NCBI RefSeq assembly: GCF_016019885.1
Contig: NZ_JAEANY010000004.1
Coordinates: 83,054-147,053, forward strand
Source of the DNA: Aurantiacibacter sediminis
GTDB taxonomy: Bacteria; Pseudomonadota; Alphaproteobacteria; Sphingomonadales; Sphingomonadaceae
Direction of reading: 5' to 3'
DNA length: 64,000 nt
Shown here: in pieces, positions 10,096 to 18,906 of the stretch
How positions within the stretch are numbered: the stretch's first letter is position 1
Layout of the letters: each line of letters starts with the position of its first letter
Translations under genes and position numbers: made by a program
The notes under the pieces: generated by a model
Database searches by the model: none
Told to the model about the DNA's origin: nothing
Seen by the model: only the letters and a program-made list of their open reading frames with translations

Positions 10096-11042
10096 GCGGC
10101 GTGCTCCCTTGCTGGTGCGGCAGTGCGTGTGCCCGCGCGCAAAGTGGAGGATCGGGCGCGCGGATTGCGGTCGATTTCGGCGGCGGACGGGCGGATAGCC
10201 TTTGTCAGTTGCCCGAAGCGCGGGAGGGGTGTTGTTCGCGCTTCGGGCAGGTGGCGCGAGCCGCGGGGGTTCATATTCGCGGCATCGCGGAAGAAGCTCT
10301 TCACGATACGGTCTTCAAGCGAGTGAAAAGAGACGACTGCGAGCCGACCGCCTTCTTTCAGCAGCGTTTCAGCGGCGCTCAACCCCTGCTCAAGCTCGTC
10401 CAGCTCGCCATTCACATGGATGCGGATGGCCTGGAAACTGCGGGTCGCTGGGTCTTTCTTGTCGCCGGCGCGATAGCGCAGCGCCTTGCGCACGACTTCG
10501 GCCAGTTCACCGGTGGTGGTGAGTGGACGCGCTGCCACAATGGCGCGGGCAACCCGGCGCGACTGACGCTCTTCGCCGTAGCGATAGAGCACGTCGGCGA
10601 TGTCTTTCTCATCCGCTTCATTGACGAAATCGGCAGCATTCGGGCCGGACTGGCTCATCGTCATGTCGAGCGGGCCGTTGCTGCTGAAGGCAAAGCCGCG
10701 CTCGGCCTGGTCAAGCTGCATGGACGACACGCCGATATCCATCGCGATGCCATCGACCTCGGCAATGCCGGCCTCTGCCATGCTTTCGACCATTTCGGAA
10801 AAACGGCGTGGGTGCAGGACCAGGCGGGGGGAATCGCCTTCGGTCTCCGGCCATTTTTGCCCAGCAGCGATCGCATCGGGATCGCGATCGAAGGCATGGA
10901 CAGTCGCACCGCGTTCGAGGATCGCGCGGGTGTAACCTCCGGCGCCGAAGGTCGCGTCGATGATGACATCGCCGGGCTGCGGGTCGAGCGCTTTAATCAC
11001 TTCATCGAGCAGGACGGGGACATGGGGCGCGGACTGGCTCAT
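10092..11042 (-). CDS. rsmH: 16S rRNA (cytosine(1402)-N(4))-methyltransferase RsmH (MraW)
   Basis: RsmH methylates C1402 of 16S rRNA using S-adenosylmethionine. The 316-residue protein begins with the family signature [13 protein letters not shown] (7-19), followed by the SAM-binding [10 protein letters not shown] (29-38), a [10 protein letters not shown] segment, and [15 protein letters not shown], and ends with [14 protein letters not shown] and the C-terminal basic tail. The ATG forms ATGA with the mraZ stop. It is the second gene of the dcw operon. Confidence 0.97.
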   Translation of the reverse strand: MSQSAPHVPVLLDEVIKALDPQPGDVIIDATFGAGGYTRAILERGATVHAFDRDPDAIAAGQKWPETEGDSPRLVLHPRRFSEMVESMAEAGIAEVDGIAMDIGVSSMQLDQAERGFAFSSNGPLDMTMSQSGPNAADFVNEADEKDIADVLYRYGEERQSRRVARAIVAARPLTTTGELAEVVRKALRYRAGDKKDPATRSFQAIRIHVNGELDELEQGLSAAETLLKEGGRLAVVSFHSLEDRIVKSFFRDAANMNPRGSRHLPEARTTPLPRFGQLTKAIRPSAAEIDRNPRARSSTLRAGTRTAAPAREHAA

Positions 11043-11548
11043 TTGCGCGCCGCCTTTGCCGCGGCCTTGGCGCGTGCATCTTCGGCCTCTGCCACGAACA
11101 GCTCGTGCCGCAGCGCCCAGCTGCCGCCCATCTGGCCCAGCCGGTCAAGATCCCACAGAGTGATGAAGGTGCCGCCGCCGATGAAACAGATATTGTGCGA
11201 AATCCCGCCGACCTTGCAGTAGCGTGGCGGCAGAATGAAACGGCCACTGCCATCGAAGGGCACTTCGTGGTGCGAATAAAGCTGCATCTCGCGCTCATCC
11301 CGATCAAAATCGAGATCGCGGCGCACGGCATTATCTTCCTCGCGATTGAGGATGTCTTCGAACTTGTCGATGCTCGAATGGCCGAAAGCGGTCAGGCAGG
11401 GATATTTGTGATGCGTGGTGACGCAGAGAACGCGGTCATCACCCAGTGCCTCGAATGTCTTGCGGAACATGGGAGGCAGGACGAAGCGATCCTTTTCGCC
11501 GCGAAGCGAAAAGCCCTCTCCTCTATATCCCGCCGTCTGCTGCGACAC
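11039..11548 (-). CDS. mraZ: MraZ, transcriptional regulator of the dcw cluster
   Basis: MraZ is a ring-forming DNA-binding protein with two AbrB-like swapped hairpins that controls its own operon. In this 169-residue protein the two repeats are visible as [15 protein letters not shown] (18-32) and [15 protein letters not shown] (about 101-115). The C-terminal [15 protein letters not shown] tail is basic and low in complexity. The only suitable start is GTG at 11548, giving [13 protein letters not shown]. The sequence before it (GGGGAATGGGAC read toward the gene) offers only a weak ribosome site. It is the first gene of the operon. Confidence 0.95.
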   Translation of the reverse strand: MSQQTAGYRGEGFSLRGEKDRFVLPPMFRKTFEALGDDRVLCVTTHHKYPCLTAFGHSSIDKFEDILNREEDNAVRRDLDFDRDEREMQLYSHHEVPFDGSGRFILPPRYCKVGGISHNICFIGGGTFITLWDLDRLGQMGGSWALRHELFVAEAEDARAKAAAKAARK

Positions 11549-11670
11549 GTCCCATTCCCCGAAATTTCATTCCCCATCGGACAAATCTTCCCCGCATCCA
11601 GCCGCGCGCAAGCACGACCGAACGGCCTCCGAATGAGGCGCATTACGGGTTTGTTGTCCGATAGAATCAC

Positions 11671-11723
11671 GGAATAACGCGGGTTAACGCGGGATGGAAG
11701 GGGAAATTACGGGAAATTGTGGG
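11671..11723 (+). promoter_or_regulatory. Probable MraZ operator: GGG triplets at an exact 10-bp period
   Basis: On the plus strand GGG starts at 11681, 11691, 11701, 11711 and 11721, with a partial GGA at 11671. The best-matching repeat is TGTGGGA (11718-11724). In E. coli, MraZ binds three TGGGN pentamers separated by 5 nt, which is the same 10-bp period. The array lies about 125-175 bp upstream of the mraZ start. As written the G-rich strand is opposite to the mraZ coding strand, which weakens the match. The spacing is seen directly; MraZ binding is inferred. Confidence 0.6.
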
Positions 11724-11769
11724 AGAACAGCGCAAATACCTGATTTTACGACGAATCTTCCTCGTCTAT

Positions 11770-12639
11770 TTACGCGCATTCATGGTTAGCGTCATCAGCG
11801 TGGCAATTGGAATTGCTGGAAAATTCCGGCGAATCCGCCAGTCCTTCGGCATTTTCACCGTGATTTCCCGCACCGTCCCCAAATTCGGGAAAAATCGTCT
11901 GGAGCAGCATGCCAAAACCAGCTTCCGCCTTTGGATATGGCCCTGCGATATCAATGATCGCCGCATCGGCCATCACAAGCACCTCCCCCTCCCCAATCGC
12001 ACATCGCGCCAGCAATCCTGCCGAAAGCAGGGTGCAGTCGTCAGTATCCTCAACCAAAGCAAATTCGCCTGGCTCGTTGAATGGCAATTGCTGCCCGTTG
12101 AGCTCTGCCAGCTCCAGATTTTCAGCGCTGTGATCGTGGTGGGTGGCTGCGTCTCCATCGTGCAAAGTGAGCCGCAGCCCCCAATGCGTAAGAATTGGAG
12201 AAAGAAGGATCGTATCCTGTGGCCGCCGCCTGTCGCCGATGTGGAAGCGACTGGGGCCTGTCATCACCGGATCGGCAAAGAGCAGCAAACGCCCTCCCCC
12301 GCGCACCCATGCGTCCAGCGCGACATTTTCCTCGCCCGTCAGTCCACGCGGCTGGGCCATCAGCAGCATATTCAATGGCGCGAGCGCTTCCGGCGTCAAA
12401 TAATCGAGGGGGATCGGTTCAGCATGCTCTTCGATCAAATCGCGTGCCCAATGCGTATGCGCCTCTCCGCGTATCAGATCGCCCATGCCATCGGCTTCGC
12501 CCCAATAGATCGGGATAGTGCCCATCAGGCCAAGCTGGGGACGCGGAGGATCCACATGCGTCATCACCGGCTCCTGAGCGGCGGCAGGTGCGCTGAGCAC
12601 CAGCGCAAGCGACGCGAGCAGTTTACTGCAGCGGCGCAT
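11770..12639 (-). CDS. Exported GldG/DUF4350-like protein
   Basis: The 289-residue protein has a Sec signal peptide (about 1-21, ending APAAAQ). A central part (about 88-125) reads LDAWVRGGGRLLLFADP, the pattern of the GldG / ABC-type uncharacterised transport (DUF4350) domain, a glutamine-amidotransferase-like fold that usually lacks catalytic residues. Here it sits in the periplasm with no transmembrane ABC partner nearby. Its start overlaps the end of the upstream small membrane protein gene by 17 nt, so the two are probably cotranscribed. Its function is unknown. The family assignment is moderate, based on motif only. Confidence 0.65.
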   Translation of the reverse strand: MRRCSKLLASLALVLSAPAAAQEPVMTHVDPPRPQLGLMGTIPIYWGEADGMGDLIRGEAHTHWARDLIEEHAEPIPLDYLTPEALAPLNMLLMAQPRGLTGEENVALDAWVRGGGRLLLFADPVMTGPSRFHIGDRRRPQDTILLSPILTHWGLRLTLHDGDAATHHDHSAENLELAELNGQQLPFNEPGEFALVEDTDDCTLLSAGLLARCAIGEGEVLVMADAAIIDIAGPYPKAEAGFGMLLQTIFPEFGDGAGNHGENAEGLADSPEFSSNSNCHADDANHECA

Positions 12640-12988
12640 TGGAAGGCGGCAAATCTTCAGTCGGCGGAGGCGATGGTGAGGCGCTGTTCGTCGGCGTCGG
12701 CTCAGCGGGAAGCTCCGGAACCACGCCTGCGTCAGACAGCGGATCGCGCGGCGCGGCCGTTTCGGTCGGCTCGACTGTGGGCGCAGCGTCGGGCACGGTG
12801 ATCGCCTCGGTCTGCTGCGCGCGGCTGATGACGATATCGGCCAGCCCGATCAGAAGCACCATGGCGACAATACCGAATAGCCCGATTTGCAACCGTTGTA
12901 TGCGCTCTGCACGCGTCCCGCCGAGCGGCACATAAGGCGCGTTATCCGCCTCTCTCTGCCGCATCATTTTGTAGGGATCGAAAGCCAT
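12623..12988 (-). CDS. Small single-pass membrane protein with Pro-rich tail
   Basis: I do not recognise this 121-residue protein. The first ~32 residues are polar and basic (MAFDPYKMMRQRE), followed by one membrane helix at about 34-54 (IGLFGIVAMVLLIGLADIVI) and a Pro/Thr/Glu/Ser-rich tail that would lie in the periplasm. It overlaps the start of the following GldG-like gene by 17 nt, suggesting the two products work together at the inner membrane. The Pro-rich tail could be a spacer reaching into the periplasm. Confidence 0.7.
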   Translation of the reverse strand: MAFDPYKMMRQREADNAPYVPLGGTRAERIQRLQIGLFGIVAMVLLIGLADIVISRAQQTEAITVPDAAPTVEPTETAAPRDPLSDAGVVPELPAEPTPTNSASPSPPPTEDLPPSNAPLQ

Positions 12989-13005
12989 GGGCCAAGTTTA
13001 GCCCG

Positions 13006-14016
13006 TCAAGATGAACCTAGCCAGTCGAAAACTGGCAAGTCCTTCTGACGCAGCCAGTCGGCGTTATAGAGCGTTGAAAGATAACGAAAGCCGCTATCGC
13101 ACAAGATGGTGGCGATCCGCGGTGTTTCGCGCCCCTCCGAAACCAGCTGGCGACCGAGCGCAACTGCACCTGCCACATTGATGCCGCTCGATAGGCCGAG
13201 GCACAGCCCCTCTTCGCGTAGCAGCCGAGCGACCCAGTCGAGCCCTTCCTCATCCGAGATGCGGAATTGCGTATCGATCGGCGCGTCTTCCAGATTGGCG
13301 GTAATGCGCCCTTGGCCGATGCCCTCTGCGACCGACGAACCTTCGGATTTCAGCTCGCCTTCCGCGTAGTAATTATACAGCGCCGCGCCATGCGGATCGG
13401 TCAGCGCGATGCGGATATTCTCGTCCTTTTCCTTCAGCGCCAAACCCACGCCCGCAAGCGTCCCGCCCGTGCCCACAGCGCATGTGAAGCCATCGACGCG
13501 CCCTACCAGCTGATCCCAGATTTCAGGCGCGGTGGTTTCGATATGGGCGCGGCGATTGGCGACATTGTCGAACTGGTTGGCCCAGATGGCATTGTCCATA
13601 TCCTCTGCGATGCGGCGGCTGGTGTGCACAAAGTGATTGGGGTCTGCAAATTTGGTCGGCGGCACGGTAACCAGCTCTGCGCCGAGCGCTCGCAGCGTGT
13701 CCATTTTCTCCCGCGACTGATTGTCCGGCATGACGATGATCGTCTTGTAGCCGAGCGCATTGGCGACAAGCGCAATGCCGATGCCGGTGTTGCCCGCCGT
13801 GCCTTCGACGACGGTGCCGCCCGGCTTCAACTCCCCGCGCGCCTCGGCATCGCGCACGATCCAGAGTGCCGCGCGATCTTTCACCGATGCGCCCGGATTG
13901 GCGAATTCGCACTTGCCCCAGATTTCGCATCCCGCAGCCTCGCTCGGGCCGGAAAGCAGGACAAGCGGCGTATTGCCGATGAGGTTGAGAGTATCGGTAC
14001 GGACGGGTGCGTTCAT
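13006..14016 (-). CDS. cysK: Cysteine synthase A family PLP enzyme
   Basis: The family makes L-cysteine from O-acetylserine and sulfide in the cytoplasm. From the ATG at 14016 the protein has 336 residues: NLIGNTPLVLL (11-21), the PLP-lysine segment ANPGASVKDRAA with Lys46, the substrate loop EGTAGNTGIGIA, the PLP phosphate loop GTGGTLAGVG and the C-terminal LCDSGFRYLSTLYN, which matches the CysK PDSGERYLST region. An adjacent ATG at 14019 is also possible. A longer reading from 14055 has no support. A related member of the fold-type II family, such as a cystathionine beta-synthase-like enzyme, is the main alternative. Confidence 0.88.
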   Translation of the reverse strand: MNAPVRTDTLNLIGNTPLVLLSGPSEAAGCEIWGKCEFANPGASVKDRAALWIVRDAEARGELKPGGTVVEGTAGNTGIGIALVANALGYKTIIVMPDNQSREKMDTLRALGAELVTVPPTKFADPNHFVHTSRRIAEDMDNAIWANQFDNVANRRAHIETTAPEIWDQLVGRVDGFTCAVGTGGTLAGVGLALKEKDENIRIALTDPHGAALYNYYAEGELKSEGSSVAEGIGQGRITANLEDAPIDTQFRISDEEGLDWVARLLREEGLCLGLSSGINVAGAVALGRQLVSEGRETPRIATILCDSGFRYLSTLYNADWLRQKDLPVFDWLGSS

Positions 14017-14082
14017 CATGGCAGATGAGTTAGGCTTCACGCCGCCAATGCGCAACGCGATTGGTTCTTGAGGTGGCTAAAC

Positions 14083-14400
14083 TTAATCCTCTTCGGCGAT
14101 CGTCACTTTCAAACCATCCAGCTCACCTGTGAACGGGATCTGGCAAGACAGGCGCGAGTTGTCATCGCGGTGATCGCTGGAATCAAGAAGATCGTCCTCG
14201 TCCTCGCTCATGTCCGGCAGCTTGTCCTTAAAGGCCGGGTCGACATGCACGTGGCAAGTCGCGCAGGAGCAGCAGCCGCCACACAGCGCCAGCAGCTCGT
14301 CAAAACCATTGTCGCGGATCGCTTCCATCACCGTCAGGCCGTCATCGACCTCGATTGTGGATTCTTCGCCTGCGCGGTTGACGACGGTAAGCTTGGGCAT
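14083..14400 (-). CDS. Adrenodoxin-type 2Fe-2S ferredoxin
   Basis: A small electron carrier of 105 residues. The cluster ligands follow the plant/adrenodoxin pattern: Cys40, Cys46, Cys49 (C-x5-C-x2-C) and Cys86 near LSCQIPF. Two extra cysteines at 43 and 44 lie inside the binding loop ([10 protein letters not shown]). The acidic stretch [17 protein letters not shown] (64-80) resembles the partner-recognition helix of adrenodoxin/FdxB-type ferredoxins that serve cytochrome P450s or Fe-S assembly. It is transcribed divergently from the glycosylase gene, with 75 bp between the starts. Confidence 0.92.
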   Translation of the reverse strand: MPKLTVVNRAGEESTIEVDDGLTVMEAIRDNGFDELLALCGGCCSCATCHVHVDPAFKDKLPDMSEDEDDLLDSSDHRDDNSRLSCQIPFTGELDGLKVTIAEED

Positions 14401-14475
14401 GGGCTTGCAATTCCTCTCTCTTGGGGCGAGGCGGAGCTAGGCAATTGCGCCAAGCTTGGCAAGGATGGACAAAGG

Positions 14476-15093
14476 ATGGGGCTGACCGCCGCTCAGATCA
14501 AAACCGCGCTGGACGAAGTAGCACACCGCGAGCCGGCGATTGCCGATGCGCTGGCGAAGGCGGGATACCCCGAACCGCGCATCCGGGAGACTGGCTACAA
14601 GACGCTGCTGCGCACCATCGTCGGCCAGCAGGTAAGCGTCGCTGCCGCCACTAGCATGTGGAACAAGCTGGAAGCCGAGCTGGGCGAAGACTTCGGCTGC
14701 GAAGACCTGCTATCCCGCGATTTCGACACCCTGCGCGCCTGCGGGCTTTCGCGGCAGAAGCAGGGCTATGCCCGGTCGCTCTGCGAACTCGTCAGCGCGG
14801 GCGAGGTCAATTTCGACAATCTTCCCGCAGACGATGAGGAGGCGATCGCCGAGCTCACCAAGATCAAGGGCATTGGCCGCTGGTCGGCAGAGATCTACCT
14901 GCTGTTCGCAGAGGGTCGCCCCGACATCTGGCCCGCCGGAGACCTAGCGGTGATGGCAGGCATCGGCAAAATCCTCCGAATGGAAGAGCGCCCTGACGAA
15001 AAAACCACCCGCGCCCTCGCCGAACCCTGGCGACCCCATCGCGGCGCAACGGCGATTTTCACGTGGCACTGCTACAACAATCCGGCGCTTTAG
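14476..15093 (+). CDS. DNA-3-methyladenine glycosylase II (AlkA/HhH-GPD family)
   Basis: The protein excises alkylated bases from DNA. From the ATG at 14476 it has 205 residues, the short form that lacks the N-terminal domain of E. coli AlkA. It shows the helix-hairpin-helix segment ELTKIKGIGRWSAEIYLL (about 122-139) followed by the catalytic aspartate in PAGDLAV. The GQQVS motif (54-58) also fits the family. AAGGA lies about 10 nt before the chosen start. The same frame stays open upstream to 14068, but that stretch is the antisense of the ferredoxin gene and was excluded. Confidence 0.92.
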   Translation: MGLTAAQIKTALDEVAHREPAIADALAKAGYPEPRIRETGYKTLLRTIVGQQVSVAAATSMWNKLEAELGEDFGCEDLLSRDFDTLRACGLSRQKQGYARSLCELVSAGEVNFDNLPADDEEAIAELTKIKGIGRWSAEIYLLFAEGRPDIWPAGDLAVMAGIGKILRMEERPDEKTTRALAEPWRPHRGATAIFTWHCYNNPAL

Positions 15094-15147
15094 CTTGGCA
15101 ACACGCCGCCGCGTTCCTAGCTGTCACCCTTATCCAAGGGAGACAAT

Positions 15148-17109
15148 ATGAGCACCACCGCCGCTGACCGCGTATCTTCCACGAAGCTCATCAGCCGTGA
15201 TGACCTGTTTGGAAATCCCACCCGCTCCGGGGGAAAGATCAGCCCCGATGGCAAATGGGTCAGCTGGATGGCGCCGTGGGAACGCGTGATGAACGTTTTC
15301 ATGGCTCCGGCAGACGATCCTGACAATCCGCGCCGCATGACGAGCGCCAAGGACCGCCCGATCCCGCAATATTTTTGGGCACCCGACAGCCAGAGCCTGC
15401 TCTACATCCGCGACAAGGAAGGCGATGAGAACTTCCTGCTCTACACCGTTCCCGTCACGGCGGAGGAAGGTGCTGAGGAGAAATGCCTCACTCCCTTCGA
15501 GGACACACGCGTGCAGGTCGTCGGCGGGTCCGAGACCATTCGCGACAAGATCCTGATCGGCCTCAACAATCGCGATCCGCGCTTTCACGATGTCCACCTG
15601 CTCGATCTGAACACCGGCGAGCTGGAGCTGGTGTTCGAGAACAACGAATGGGCCGGCTTCGAAGCGGATGACAGCCTCACCCTGCGCTGGGCAGTGCGGC
15701 AGAATGCCGCGGGCGGCACCGACATGCACGAGATCACCGATGGCGTGGTGGCGGACGAACCGCGCGAGACCACGGGGCTGGACGATGCGCTGACCACCGG
15801 CATGGCTGGCTACACCACCGATGGCAGCATCTTGTATTGGCTCGACAGCCGTGGTCGCGACACGGCCGCGCTCTTTGCCGAAGATACCGCGACAGGCGAG
15901 CGCACGCTGATCGCCGAACACGACAAGGCCGACATCGGCGGCACCATGCGCCATGCCAAGACCGGCGTAGTGCAGGCTTACAACGTCACTTACCTTCGCA
16001 CCGAACATCACGCGATCGATCCGGACATCGGTGCGGCCTTTGCCTGGCTGCGTGAGCGCTTGGACGGCGATTTCGGCGTGCAATCGCGTACCGATGATGA
16101 TCGCCGCTGGCTGGTATGGAACGACCCGCTAACTGGCCCGATCGCAAGCTATCTGTTCGATCGCGACACCGAAACGCTGACGCAATTTTACGTCACCAAG
16201 CCGGAACTCGAAGGCGCACCGCTCCAGACCATGCACGCGCGTGAAATCAAAGCCCGTGACGGGCTGACCCTGCCGAGCTACCTCACCCTGCCCCCGCAGT
16301 CGGATGCGGAAGCCACCGGCATTCCGCAAGCGCCGGTGCCGATGGTGTTGCTGGTCCATGGCGGCCCGTGGGCGCGCGATGGCTATGGCTATAACCGCGC
16401 GCACCAGTGGCTCGCCAATCGCGGCTATGCGGTGCTGAGCGTCAACTTCCGTGGCTCTACAGGCTTCGGCAAAAGCTTCATCTCCGCCGGCGACAAGGAA
16501 TGGTCCGGCAAGATGCATGACGATTTGATCGACGCGGTCGAATGGGCGATTGAACAGGGCATTGCCGAGCGCGACAAGGTGGCGATCATGGGCGGATCCT
16601 ATGGCGGCTACGCCACGCTGGTTGGCCTGACGTTTACGCCCGATGTTTTTGCCTGCGGTGTCGATATCGTAGGCCCGTCCAACCTCGAAACGCTGCTGGA
16701 AACCATCCCGCCCTATTGGGAGCCGATGGTGAAGCAATTCCATGAGCGGATGGGCGACCCAACCACGGCCGAAGGCGTCGAGTTCCTGAAGTCTATTTCC
16801 CCGCTCTACAAGGCGAACGAAATCATCAAGCCGCTGCTGATCGGCCAGGGCGCGAACGATCCGCGCGTGAAGCAGGCCGAAAGCGATCAGATCGTGGACG
16901 CCATGGAGCGCGACGGTGTTCCTGTCACCTATGTGCTCTTCCCCGATGAAGGCCACGGCTTCGCCCGGCCCGAAAACAACATCGCTTTCAATGCGATTGC
17001 GGAGAATTTCCTCGCCGAAGTGCTGGGTGGCCGCGCCGAGCCGGTGGGCGATGTGCTGGAAGCCTCAACCGCCGAAATCCGCACCGGCAAGGAGCATGTG
17101 GGGCTGTAG
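15148..17109 (+). CDS. S9 family (prolyl oligopeptidase-type) serine peptidase
   Basis: The 653-residue protein has a roughly 400-residue N-terminal beta-propeller part with WD40-like/PD40 segments (ISPDGKWVSWM, FWAPDSQSLLYI) and a C-terminal alpha/beta-hydrolase domain. The nucleophile motif is GGSYGGYA with Ser484; Asp571 (GANDPRV) and His603 (DEGHGF) complete the triad. HGGPWARDGYGYN is the oxyanion-side motif common to acylaminoacyl-peptidase-like S9C enzymes. No signal peptide is visible, so it is probably cytoplasmic. The start follows AGGGAGAC, a good ribosome site, by 6 nt. Confidence 0.93.
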   Translation: MSTTAADRVSSTKLISRDDLFGNPTRSGGKISPDGKWVSWMAPWERVMNVFMAPADDPDNPRRMTSAKDRPIPQYFWAPDSQSLLYIRDKEGDENFLLYTVPVTAEEGAEEKCLTPFEDTRVQVVGGSETIRDKILIGLNNRDPRFHDVHLLDLNTGELELVFENNEWAGFEADDSLTLRWAVRQNAAGGTDMHEITDGVVADEPRETTGLDDALTTGMAGYTTDGSILYWLDSRGRDTAALFAEDTATGERTLIAEHDKADIGGTMRHAKTGVVQAYNVTYLRTEHHAIDPDIGAAFAWLRERLDGDFGVQSRTDDDRRWLVWNDPLTGPIASYLFDRDTETLTQFYVTKPELEGAPLQTMHAREIKARDGLTLPSYLTLPPQSDAEATGIPQAPVPMVLLVHGGPWARDGYGYNRAHQWLANRGYAVLSVNFRGSTGFGKSFISAGDKEWSGKMHDDLIDAVEWAIEQGIAERDKVAIMGGSYGGYATLVGLTFTPDVFACGVDIVGPSNLETLLETIPPYWEPMVKQFHERMGDPTTAEGVEFLKSISPLYKANEIIKPLLIGQGANDPRVKQAESDQIVDAMERDGVPVTYVLFPDEGHGFARPENNIAFNAIAENFLAEVLGGRAEPVGDVLEASTAEIRTGKEHVGL

Positions 17110-17160
17110 TTGACAGCCATGTCAGTAGTGATATCGCCCTTAGCGAAAGCGAGAGGCAAT

Positions 17161-17976
17161 ATGACTGACTATAAAAGCATCCTCATCACCGGCGGCGGAT
17201 CGGGCATCGGGCGCGCAATTGCGCAACGTTTTTCGCGCGGGGGATGGTTTGTCGGCCTGGCCGATATCAGCGAAGACGGCATGGCGGAGACAGGCGCACT
17301 GCTCCCCGAAGGCACGTGGTCATCTCACACGCTCGACGTGCGCGATCCCGAACAGTGGGAGCGCGTCCTAAAGGAGTTTCATGAGGCTTGCGGTGGGCGG
17401 ATCGATTGCCTTGCCAACAATGCGGGCGTACCGCTGGGCGGCGATCTGGCGGATCTGACGACCGAGGAGATCGACCGCACGCTCGCGATCAATCTCAACG
17501 GCGTCATCTACGGCGCGCGTGCCGCCTATCCCTATCTCAAAGAGGCTGCACCCGGCTCCTGCCTGGTGAGCACTTGCAGTGCCGCGGGCCTTTACGGGCA
17601 GGCGGGCATGACCGTCTATTGCGCCAGCAAATTCGGCGTGCGCGCGATTACCGAAAGCCTCGATGTGGAATGGGCGGCCGACGGCATCCGCGTGACTGAT
17701 GTGATGCCCAGCTTCATCGACACGCCCCTTCTCGCGCAATCGAGCCATCATGGCGACAACACCCCGATCCGCGACCGCGTGCAGGCAGCGGGCCTCGAGT
17801 TCACGCCAGTGGAGGATGTTGCCGAGACCTTCTGGCGCGCGGTGCATGGCGACAAGCTGCACAATCCGATCGGCGCAACTGCCAAGAAGATCGCCACCGC
17901 GGCGCGCTGGATGCCCTCCTACATCCGCAACAAATCGCGCGAACTGGCGCTCAAGGGTCTCAAACCCATGGGTTGA
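17161..17976 (+). CDS. SDR family NAD(P)-dependent oxidoreductase, first of a tandem pair
   Basis: A classical short-chain dehydrogenase of 271 residues. The cofactor loop is TGGGSGIGRA, followed by NNAG (about 90-93), a catalytic Ser in STCSAAG and the YCASK catalytic Tyr/Lys motif. The start at 17161 follows GAGAGGCA. It is paralogous to the next gene: both share an unusual C-terminal half with NTPIRDRV, LEFTPVE and AVHGDKLHNPIG. The substrate is not predictable from sequence. The AWDAVHGDK-type tail is seen in oxidoreductases of unknown substrate. Confidence 0.92.
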   Translation: MTDYKSILITGGGSGIGRAIAQRFSRGGWFVGLADISEDGMAETGALLPEGTWSSHTLDVRDPEQWERVLKEFHEACGGRIDCLANNAGVPLGGDLADLTTEEIDRTLAINLNGVIYGARAAYPYLKEAAPGSCLVSTCSAAGLYGQAGMTVYCASKFGVRAITESLDVEWAADGIRVTDVMPSFIDTPLLAQSSHHGDNTPIRDRVQAAGLEFTPVEDVAETFWRAVHGDKLHNPIGATAKKIATAARWMPSYIRNKSRELALKGLKPMG

Positions 17977-18023
17977 CCAGCCCTTCCAATCGCATGATAG
18001 CGAAGGGCAAGGGAGAGGCGGAA

Positions 18024-18854
18024 ATGGCCACACAAAAAAGCATTTTCATCACCGGCGGCGGCAGCGGGATCGGCCGCGCGATGGCGCAGCATTTCGCAGC
18101 GCAAGGCTGGCTCGTCGGCATTTCCGACCGCAACCAGCAGGGCATGGATGAGACCAAGGCGCTGCTGCCGGACGGTCAATGCCACACCTATAAATTCGAT
18201 GTGACAGACCGCGCTGCATGGGACGAGGCGCTGTCCGCATTCACCAAGCACACCGGCGGGCGGCTTGATGTCCTCGCCAACAATGCCGGCCTGCCATCGG
18301 GCGGCCCGCTGACTGAAGTCACGCATGAGGAGCTCGACCTGCTGCTCGACGTAAACCTGCGCGCGGTGTTCTACGGCGCGAAGGCCGCCTTCCCTTACCT
18401 CAAGGCTGCAGCACCCGGATCATGCCTGCTCAATACCGCCAGCGCGGCCGCGATTTACGGCATGGCGAACCAGAGCGTTTACGGCGCGACCAAGGCTGGC
18501 GTGCGCAGTATGACCGAAAGCCTCGATGCCGAATGGGCGCATCTGGGGATCAAGTCGCGCTCGATCATGCCCAGCTTCATCGATACACCGCTGCTGCAAA
18601 ACCCGCCCAACCGCAGCCGCAACACGCCGATCCGCGACAGCGTGATGAAAGCAGGTCTGGAATTCACGCCGGTAGAGCAAGTCGCACAGGAAGCCTGGGA
18701 CGCGGTGCATGGCGACAAGGTTCACACCCTCGTCGGCAAGACCGCGCGCAAGATGGGCTTTGTCGGCAAGTGGTTCCCCGGCACACTACGCAAGCGCGCC
18801 AAGACGCTTGCGCAGGCGCATGAGGAAAGCGAAGGCCGCCCGGCGGAGAGTTAG
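18024..18854 (+). CDS. SDR family NAD(P)-dependent oxidoreductase, second of a tandem pair
   Basis: A 276-residue paralogue of the preceding gene. The motifs are TGGGSGIGRA, NNAG, NTASAAA and the catalytic YGATK. The C-terminal region keeps SFIDTPLL, NTPIRDSV, LEFTPVEQ and AVHGDKVHTL. The start at 18024 follows GGGAGAGGCGGAA. An in-frame ATG at 17994 is possible but has no ribosome site. The 47-bp gap to the upstream gene and the shared leader sequence suggest tandem duplication within one operon. Confidence 0.92.
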   Translation: MATQKSIFITGGGSGIGRAMAQHFAAQGWLVGISDRNQQGMDETKALLPDGQCHTYKFDVTDRAAWDEALSAFTKHTGGRLDVLANNAGLPSGGPLTEVTHEELDLLLDVNLRAVFYGAKAAFPYLKAAAPGSCLLNTASAAAIYGMANQSVYGATKAGVRSMTESLDAEWAHLGIKSRSIMPSFIDTPLLQNPPNRSRNTPIRDSVMKAGLEFTPVEQVAQEAWDAVHGDKVHTLVGKTARKMGFVGKWFPGTLRKRAKTLAQAHEESEGRPAES

Positions 18855-18906
18855 CGCTCAGTAGCCGCCCAAGTATTCGAATGGCAGTAGATGGGGTGGA
18901 AAGCTG

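Noticed and set aside
11576-11662. Inverted repeat ATCGGACAA (11576-11584) and TTGTCCGAT (11654-11662)
   Set aside because: The 9-bp arms are 69 bp apart, too far for a typical operator or hairpin. It may be chance in a short promoter region.
11674-11690. CtrA-like site (TAAC...TTAAC) before mraZ
   Set aside because: The spacing is 6 instead of 7 nt and the first half-site is imperfect. The GGG array explains this part better.
15130-16083. 317-codon minus-strand frame opposite the S9 peptidase gene
   Set aside because: It is a high-GC antisense frame. The plus-strand product has a complete catalytic triad and propeller segments.
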